Source of the DNA: an uncultured Lachnospiraceae bacterium
GTDB taxonomy: Bacteria > Bacillota > Clostridia > Lachnospirales > Lachnospiraceae
Assembly: GCA_900551115.1 (NCBI GenBank)
Contig: URUY01000025.1
Span: 1-56,365 of the forward strand
Length of the DNA stretch: 56,365 nt
Reading direction: 5' to 3'
Part shown: positions 52,196-56,365 of the stretch, piece by piece
Position numbering within the stretch: position 1 is the stretch's first letter
Layout of the letters: each line of letters starts with the position of its first letter
Program-made: the position numbers and the translations under genes
The notes under the pieces: generated by a model
Database searches by the model: none
Told to the model about the DNA's origin: nothing
The model's input: only the letters and a program-made list of their open reading frames with translations

Positions 52196-53316
52196 TTACC
52201 TCCTACAACCTCAAAATTAAGTATATTAGAATTAAAAATTTCTCTAGCTTTTCCCTGCCCCAATCCAATATTAGTTTGTAACCCCTCTCCTTTAAAAAAT
52301 GCATTATTTATATTCCATCCAGATTGAACTTGAGGCAATATTCCGTAATCTTTTATTGATTGAATAGTATTATTGCTTACACCAATTTCTTTTAGTGCAT
52401 CTAGAGTCCCTGGTTTAACTTCAAATTTTACAGTCACACCCTCATAATTACTGGAAAACGATTGAGTCGGCGAAATAAAGGTTTCGTTTGTAGATGGCAT
52501 TTCCCCCGTTAATTTCAATTGATTATAATCCTCTTGACTCATTGTTCGATAAAAAGTTTCAGTAGTGGACTCAGGCACACCACCCATCATCTGATAGCTT
52601 ACACAGCTCTCAACCAGCCCATATGCCAGTGCCGACTGCGCAGTAGAACCGATAAAACTTCCAACTGCACGTGCAGGTGCCTTGTTTTCTCCTGCGCAGA
52701 AAGCATCTGCAAGCTGCATGGGTCCCTCTAACGGGTCTCTGAATACCGTCTCGTTCGGATGATCCAAAACATAGGATGCCTGATATATCATATACATCGG
52801 GTTTGAAACATTCTGCCATGTTGTGTACAGGCTGTCTGCTGCTCCGCAAACCAGATTGTTGTCGATTTTAAACATATCGGCAAACCAATCCCTGTCTTCC
52901 CCGTACTGTACCTTCAGGTTGATATTGCGCACACCTACCACCGGGGTTGTAAACAGGAACAATACTACTGCATTAGCAACTGCACAGGTCTGACCAGCCG
53001 GATCGTATAAGAGCCAGTCCTCCATACCATCCACATACTGTTCCCGCTCCATCATCTCCTGATATACCCGGATTTCTGCAAACTCTGAAAAAGATGTTCC
53101 GCCTGCCTCCGTATACCTGTTTATATATTCTATTTCTTCATCGATTGCAGGCGCCCACAAATCGGAAATCCAGCCAAAGGGGTCTATTTCTCCATCAACC
53201 TCTTCTTCAATTCTGCCCAGATGCCCGCTCTTATCCACATAGTTCACCGGGTTGCCCATACAGTACCCGTAGCGATTGAAGGTAAGGGGCCTTGTTGCAT
53301 CCCACAGCTTCCACAT
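52192..53316 (-). CDS. Orphan Rhs C-terminal module with possible ADP-ribosyltransferase-like toxin tip
   Basis: Starts at MWKLWDATRPLTFNRYGY, the end of an Rhs core (NRYGYCMGNPVNYVDKSGH). The Rhs frame is open further upstream to 53418 (reading IESQYLRARYYD) but hits TAA just before, so this is a displaced C-terminal module, not a full Rhs gene. After the core come ~220 residues of a variable region with hydrophobic stretches, then a ~110-residue tip: FYRTMSQEDYNQL, TFISPTQSFSSNYEG, TVKFEVKPGTLDAL. The R...S...E spacing recalls ADP-ribosyltransferase folds; this is a weak call. The immunity gene overlaps its stop codon. Whether it is expressed depends on a promoter or on recombination into the main Rhs gene. 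Confidence 0.7.
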   Translation of the reverse strand: MWKLWDATRPLTFNRYGYCMGNPVNYVDKSGHLGRIEEEVDGEIDPFGWISDLWAPAIDEEIEYINRYTEAGGTSFSEFAEIRVYQEMMEREQYVDGMEDWLLYDPAGQTCAVANAVVLFLFTTPVVGVRNINLKVQYGEDRDWFADMFKIDNNLVCGAADSLYTTWQNVSNPMYMIYQASYVLDHPNETVFRDPLEGPMQLADAFCAGENKAPARAVGSFIGSTAQSALAYGLVESCVSYQMMGGVPESTTETFYRTMSQEDYNQLKLTGEMPSTNETFISPTQSFSSNYEGVTVKFEVKPGTLDALKEIGVSNNTIQSIKDYGILPQVQSGWNINNAFFKGEGLQTNIGLGQGKAREIFNSNILNFEVVGGN

Positions 53317-53348
53317 ATCCTGAGGATAGAAATCCTCTGTGATAAAGG
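53221..53348 (-). repeat. 128-bp Rhs-core direct repeat, copy 1
   Basis: About 95% identical (6 differences by eye) to 56238-56365 at the right edge. It encodes TFITEDFYPQDMWKLWD to NYVDKSGH, the junction before each toxin tip. The identical flank lets different tips be swapped onto the core by homologous recombination. Confidence 0.85.
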
Positions 53349-53475
53349 TACCTGTTACTACGTCATAGTACCTTGCTCGCAGGTACTGGCTTTCGATGTT
53401 GGGAATATACTCGCTTTATCCTTGATGCCAGTAAACATTTTACTGCCTTTATCATATCAACAACCATTTCTTCAG

Positions 53476-54258
53476 TTAACGATTTTGTAATTGATTAATA
53501 GAATAAATGAAAGCCTTCCAAAGATCCCATTTTTCCCATACACCAAAAATAGATACTAAAATATTTAACACTCTTTTCGTTTTTCCAACCTTGCATATGT
53601 AACTGGAATCCATTTCTTCTCTTACACCCTTTTCTCCGCCATATTCCTCCAATATCTTTTTTTCATAGGCAGCTGCTAACCCAAGAAGCTCTGTTTCTAC
53701 CTCCGCTACCGGTTTTCCTCTCAGCGGCTCCATATACTGTTTCACACTTTCCAGTGCCTCCACAGCATTTTGATCTCCCATTGCTAGCTTCTCATAGTAC
53801 TCTGACGACAGTGCATCATATTCTTGCTGAAAACGAAGAAAATGGTGATGGTTGGGTACACTGTTCTTCATTTCCTCCACACATTCCTGCAGAATAGTAT
53901 CGCAATACTTCTCAAGAATATCATGACAGTCTGCAAATATATCCTGAAAAAGTGCTTCTTTCCCTGCCCCATCCTTTTCAAAAAGCCCATATCTCCATTG
54001 CTCTCTATTGGTTCTTGGGTTGTCCATATAAGGAAGAAGCATCTCCCCGGGCCAGTGCTTTTCCCCTCTCCCAATCACTAAATAGATACATCCTTTTGTA
54101 TCATGCAGTTGAACATACTGGTATACCTCATCTATCCATATCTCCCACTGCCAAGAATTCGCTTCCGGTCTTTTCAATGTAAAGCCTTTATTTTCCATGA
54201 GAGGATTAATTATCTCCATTACCAGCATATCCTTATATTTTCTGATTCCGTTCGCCAT
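53476..54258 (-). CDS. Uncharacterised cytoplasmic protein in Rhs region, possible orphan immunity gene
   Basis: About 260 residues from the chosen start MANGIRKYKD (54258), which has GGAGG six bases upstream; the frame is open to 54288. The N-terminal part (EIINPLMENKGFTLKRPEANSWQWEIWIDEVYQYVQLHD) recalls DUF4304-like immunity proteins, though this is only a resemblance; the rest is helical and acidic. No signal peptide or membrane helix. It is preceded by the copy-2 repeat/terminator and followed by a displaced Rhs module, so it may be the immunity gene of a lost toxin tip, kept for protection. I do not recognise it with certainty. Confidence 0.6.
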   Translation of the reverse strand: MANGIRKYKDMLVMEIINPLMENKGFTLKRPEANSWQWEIWIDEVYQYVQLHDTKGCIYLVIGRGEKHWPGEMLLPYMDNPRTNREQWRYGLFEKDGAGKEALFQDIFADCHDILEKYCDTILQECVEEMKNSVPNHHHFLRFQQEYDALSSEYYEKLAMGDQNAVEALESVKQYMEPLRGKPVAEVETELLGLAAAYEKKILEEYGGEKGVREEMDSSYICKVGKTKRVLNILVSIFGVWEKWDLWKAFIYSINQLQNR

Positions 54259-54291
54259 CGAAACCTCCATCCTCTTCACCGCAATCAACTT

Positions 54292-54430
54292 TAGTAAAGA
54301 TAATTACTATTTCGTCTTTATACTTGACTAGTTTTATGAAGTCATATATTATTCTTTTTGTAGGGCTTACGCACTACAGAAATGAGCGGCACAATCATGT
54401 AGGGGGCAAAGTTGTGTCACTCATTTTTTG
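54292..54430. repeat. 140-bp dispersed repeat, copy 2, with terminator hairpin
   Basis: Counterpart of 50991-51130. Starts TAGTAAA-GATA-ATTACTA and ends in the stem AAATGAGCGGCACAA (54380-54394) / TTGTGTCACTCATTT (54412-54426), followed on the plus strand by TTTTTTG. It directly follows the immunity gene at 54486-55190 in the direction of transcription and ends 34 bases from the next gene's start codon. Confidence 0.75.
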
Positions 54431-54485
54431 TTGTGGAGTTTTACTCCTTTTCTAATACACTCCCAAAGAAAACTATCTGTTTTAC

Positions 54486-55190
54486 TTACCACCACTTTGG
54501 CACTTTCAGGTAGTCTTCCAATTTATCAAGCGGAATCGGCACTGACAGGTACAGATTTTCCTCTGTAATCAGGAAATCCGGTTTGTAGTAACTCTTCGTT
54601 CCGTTCTCCTCTGCTATTCTATTCCATTCACTTGGTTCCATTGCGATTTCCTCAAGAATCTCTATGATGTATTCTTCCGAATCATTTTCATATCCAAAAT
54701 ACGTTACTATACTCTCTCCATTATCATACTCATAACCCTTTCCATACTTTTTCACTCCGGCAACAAATCCCTCATTCAAAATAAACAAATCATCTAAACC
54801 AACTCTCTCCCCTGTCTTTAAATCATAAACAACTTTATAATCACTACTATGACTAGCTCCTCCAAAACTAATTGCGTATGATATATACAAATAGCTTTCT
54901 CCAACCACTTCACTGTGAAACCCTCTCGTTCTTAGAAAACCATGACCTTCTAAATAATCTTCCAAATATATTTCCATATCATTCCGTATATTATCATTCA
55001 GCTTTTGCTGCACTGCCTTATCTCGCATTCCCTTAATTTCTACAAGCCAAAGGTTTCTTCCATTAATTATCAAATCTGATTGGTAACTGCCTATTTCTAT
55101 GTTATCTCGAATTAGACATATCCTAAGTAGCAGTATTATGCCAAGCGCACATACTATCCCTATTACTATCTTTCCAACATTCCTCTTCAC
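54486..55190 (-). CDS. Membrane-anchored predicted immunity protein, RsiV-like (DUF3298-type) outer domain
   Basis: A 234-residue protein with one N-terminal helix (KIVIGIVCALGIILLLRICLI) and an outer domain of ~195 residues. The pattern DKAVQQKLNDNIRND, then SYAISFGGASHSSDYKVVYDLKTGERVGLDDLF matches the DUF4163/DUF3298 layout (xYDLKTGxxxxLDDLF), known from RsiV, the lysozyme-binding anti-sigma factor. It starts 18 bases after the stop of the Rhs tip gene with a good GGAGG site. Because that tip looks like a GH19/lysozyme-type enzyme, an outward-facing inhibitor is the natural immunity form. The domain match is by eye. Confidence 0.7.
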   Translation of the reverse strand: MKRNVGKIVIGIVCALGIILLLRICLIRDNIEIGSYQSDLIINGRNLWLVEIKGMRDKAVQQKLNDNIRNDMEIYLEDYLEGHGFLRTRGFHSEVVGESYLYISYAISFGGASHSSDYKVVYDLKTGERVGLDDLFILNEGFVAGVKKYGKGYEYDNGESIVTYFGYENDSEEYIIEILEEIAMEPSEWNRIAEENGTKSYYKPDFLITEENLYLSVPIPLDKLEDYLKVPKWW

Positions 55191-55208
55191 TTTTCATTTC
55201 CTCCAAGT

Positions 55209-56365
55209 TTACCAATCTTTCCCCCATGCTTTTACTATCGTATTATAATTCTCTATTCTTTCCACCAGTCTATCTGGTGCAGGATATTTTCTTCCTTCTA
55301 TTACCACATAGTTGATGGCAGTTTCATCTGCATTATATACAAACTCATAGCAGCCTCCCCTCGCTACTGATGCATAATCAGAGTTTGTCTTAGAATCATC
55401 ATAATTAACTGGATTTTTCCAACCATTTATATAATATTGAGTTATAATAAATAACCCCTCCAATTCAGGATATTCCGTTCCCGTACCGTTATCTCCCTGT
55501 GCATACAAGTTCAAATCTTTCTTACTTTCAGGTGTATACCTTTTTTCATCCTCTTTATATGTATATAATGACGGTCCCGTCCAGTACCATGCTGCACTTG
55601 TCATTGCCCAGTTTTCTGCGATTTCCGTTGCAGTATCATTATCCGTTGTATCAGAAGTCCATGTCCAGACACCATCCACATCCACTGCCGTATTCGCCAG
55701 ATTGACATATTTCTCATACAGACCCGAACTATAATTGTCCACAACATACTTCAAAAAATTGTCATGCAAATCATCGCCTGTAAGCTGTATGTACCCCGCA
55801 CCTCGCGTATTTTCTGTATAACCATGTTCCAGAAAGTATTTTGCATTTCCGCCTTCCAGTACCGCGCCATTTCCCTCTGCTTGCATTGTAGCAAAAAACA
55901 TCCTGATACTTGGGCCGGAAGTAATCCCAAAGCTTTCTAAGATAGCATTCATAACATCCAGATCTTTCTGTGACATAGGTCCCTCCCAGCCTATGTCTTT
56001 CAACATTTTCTCTGTTACATATTCATATCCTGAACCCCTATTTATAAAATAATCATATTCATTCATATACATTACATCTTTGCCATCCACATACTGTACT
56101 TCGCTATTTGCTTCAGCATCTGCCTGCCTGAATCTTATATATTCCGTCCATGCATACATCTGCTCCCGCATATAAGAAGGTATGGGTACACTTCCCATCG
56201 AATTTTCCCATGCTCCGCTTACCACTTCTTTAACCGAATGCCCGCTCTTATCCACATAATTCACCGGATTGCCCATGCAGTACCCGTAGCGGTTGAAGGT
56301 AAGAGGCCTTGTTACATCCCACAGCTTCCACATATCCTGAGGATAGAAATCCTCTGTGATAAAGG
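55209..56365 (-). CDS. C-terminus of Rhs protein with GH19/lysozyme-like toxin tip (5' end outside window)
   Basis: The frame is open to the window edge (56365 reads FITEDFYPQDMW upstream of the first Met at 56333), so this is the end of a longer Rhs gene. After the core (NRYGYCMGNPVNYVDKSGH) comes a ~340-residue tip. It has GH19-like landmarks: FFATMQAEGNG with a candidate catalytic Glu (compare AHETGG), RGAGYIQLTG (compare RGPIQLT) and AMTSAAWYWT (compare SAAWFWMT). These predict a hydrolase of peptidoglycan or chitin-like glycan. The immunity gene follows after 18 bases. Muramidase versus chitinase activity is not decidable here. Confidence 0.78.
   Translation of the reverse strand, partial: FITEDFYPQDMWKLWDVTRPLTFNRYGYCMGNPVNYVDKSGHSVKEVVSGAWENSMGSVPIPSYMREQMYAWTEYIRFRQADAEANSEVQYVDGKDVMYMNEYDYFINRGSGYEYVTEKMLKDIGWEGPMSQKDLDVMNAILESFGITSGPSIRMFFATMQAEGNGAVLEGGNAKYFLEHGYTENTRGAGYIQLTGDDLHDNFLKYVVDNYSSGLYEKYVNLANTAVDVDGVWTWTSDTTDNDTATEIAENWAMTSAAWYWTGPSLYTYKEDEKRYTPESKKDLNLYAQGDNGTGTEYPELEGLFIITQYYINGWKNPVNYDDSKTNSDYASVARGGCYEFVYNADETAINYVVIEGRKYPAPDRLVERIENYNTIVKAWGKDW
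56238..56365 (-). repeat. 128-bp Rhs-core direct repeat, copy 2
   Basis: Counterpart of 53221-53348, cut by the window edge, so the true repeat may be longer. Same orientation, 3.0 kb apart. Recombination between the two would delete the GH19-like tip, its immunity gene and the 53476-54258 gene, and attach the second tip to the main Rhs protein. Confidence 0.85.

Overview
The window looks like chromosome of a low-to-middle G+C Firmicute, most likely a gut Lachnospiraceae (Clostridia). The grounds are the whiA/rapZ/murB/hprK/uvrC gene block, a T-box in front of an archaeal-type prolyl-tRNA synthetase, YesN/YesM-type regulators, LplA/B/C-type sugar ABC genes without their own ATPase, and surface proteins held by a C-terminal membrane helix. 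No species can be named from the sequence alone. No tRNA, rRNA, CRISPR array, transposase or complete phage is visible.

Layout. (1) 1-12722, all minus strand: a housekeeping block transcribed uvrC > hprK > glk > murB > rapZ > whiA > a histidine-less HPr paralogue > terminator, then a lipid kinase and a class II aldolase; upstream of uvrC lie ftsH and a DUF1846 gene. (2) 13213-22581, minus: a ten-gene Mrp/Mbh-like cation/proton antiporter operon with four large antiporter-type subunits and no visible hydrogenase or redox subunit. (3) 22646-26489: trxA, trmB, a plus-strand D,D-carboxypeptidase and a DEDDh exonuclease. (4) 26606-47829: a polysaccharide-utilisation locus. It has two solute-binding lipoproteins, two permeases, a YesL protein, an exported GH5 endoglucanase, GH43, GH31 alpha-xylosidase, two acetyl-esterase-like hydrolases, a tandem-repeat surface protein, an AraC-type response regulator and a YesM-type sensor kinase. 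GH5 plus alpha-xylosidase plus esterases points to xyloglucan or a related beta-glucan. (5) 48035-50921: proS behind a proline T-box, and a cytoplasmic GH26 mannanase-like enzyme. (6) 50991-56365: a patchwork of Rhs C-terminal toxin modules and immunity genes, continuing past the right edge.

The genes of region 4 appear wired together. Four minus-strand promoters (SBP gene at 26606, ABC operon, surface-protein gene, GH31-kinase operon) each have a good -10, no -35, and two TAC trinucleotides (GTA in transcript sense) exactly 23 bp apart at a fixed distance from the -10. This looks like the binding site of the AraC-type response regulator encoded at 28556. The expected flow is: surface protein and GH5 bind and cut the polymer outside; binding lipoproteins and permeases import oligosaccharides; GH31, GH43 and the esterases finish them inside.

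Region 6 holds at least two toxin/immunity pairs. The right-hand Rhs tip resembles a GH19/lysozyme-like peptidoglycan hydrolase, and the gene behind it encodes a membrane-anchored protein with an RsiV-like (DUF3298-type) outer domain, a fitting shield against such an enzyme. A 128-bp Rhs-core direct repeat and a 140-bp terminator-bearing repeat flank the cassettes and could mediate cassette exchange.
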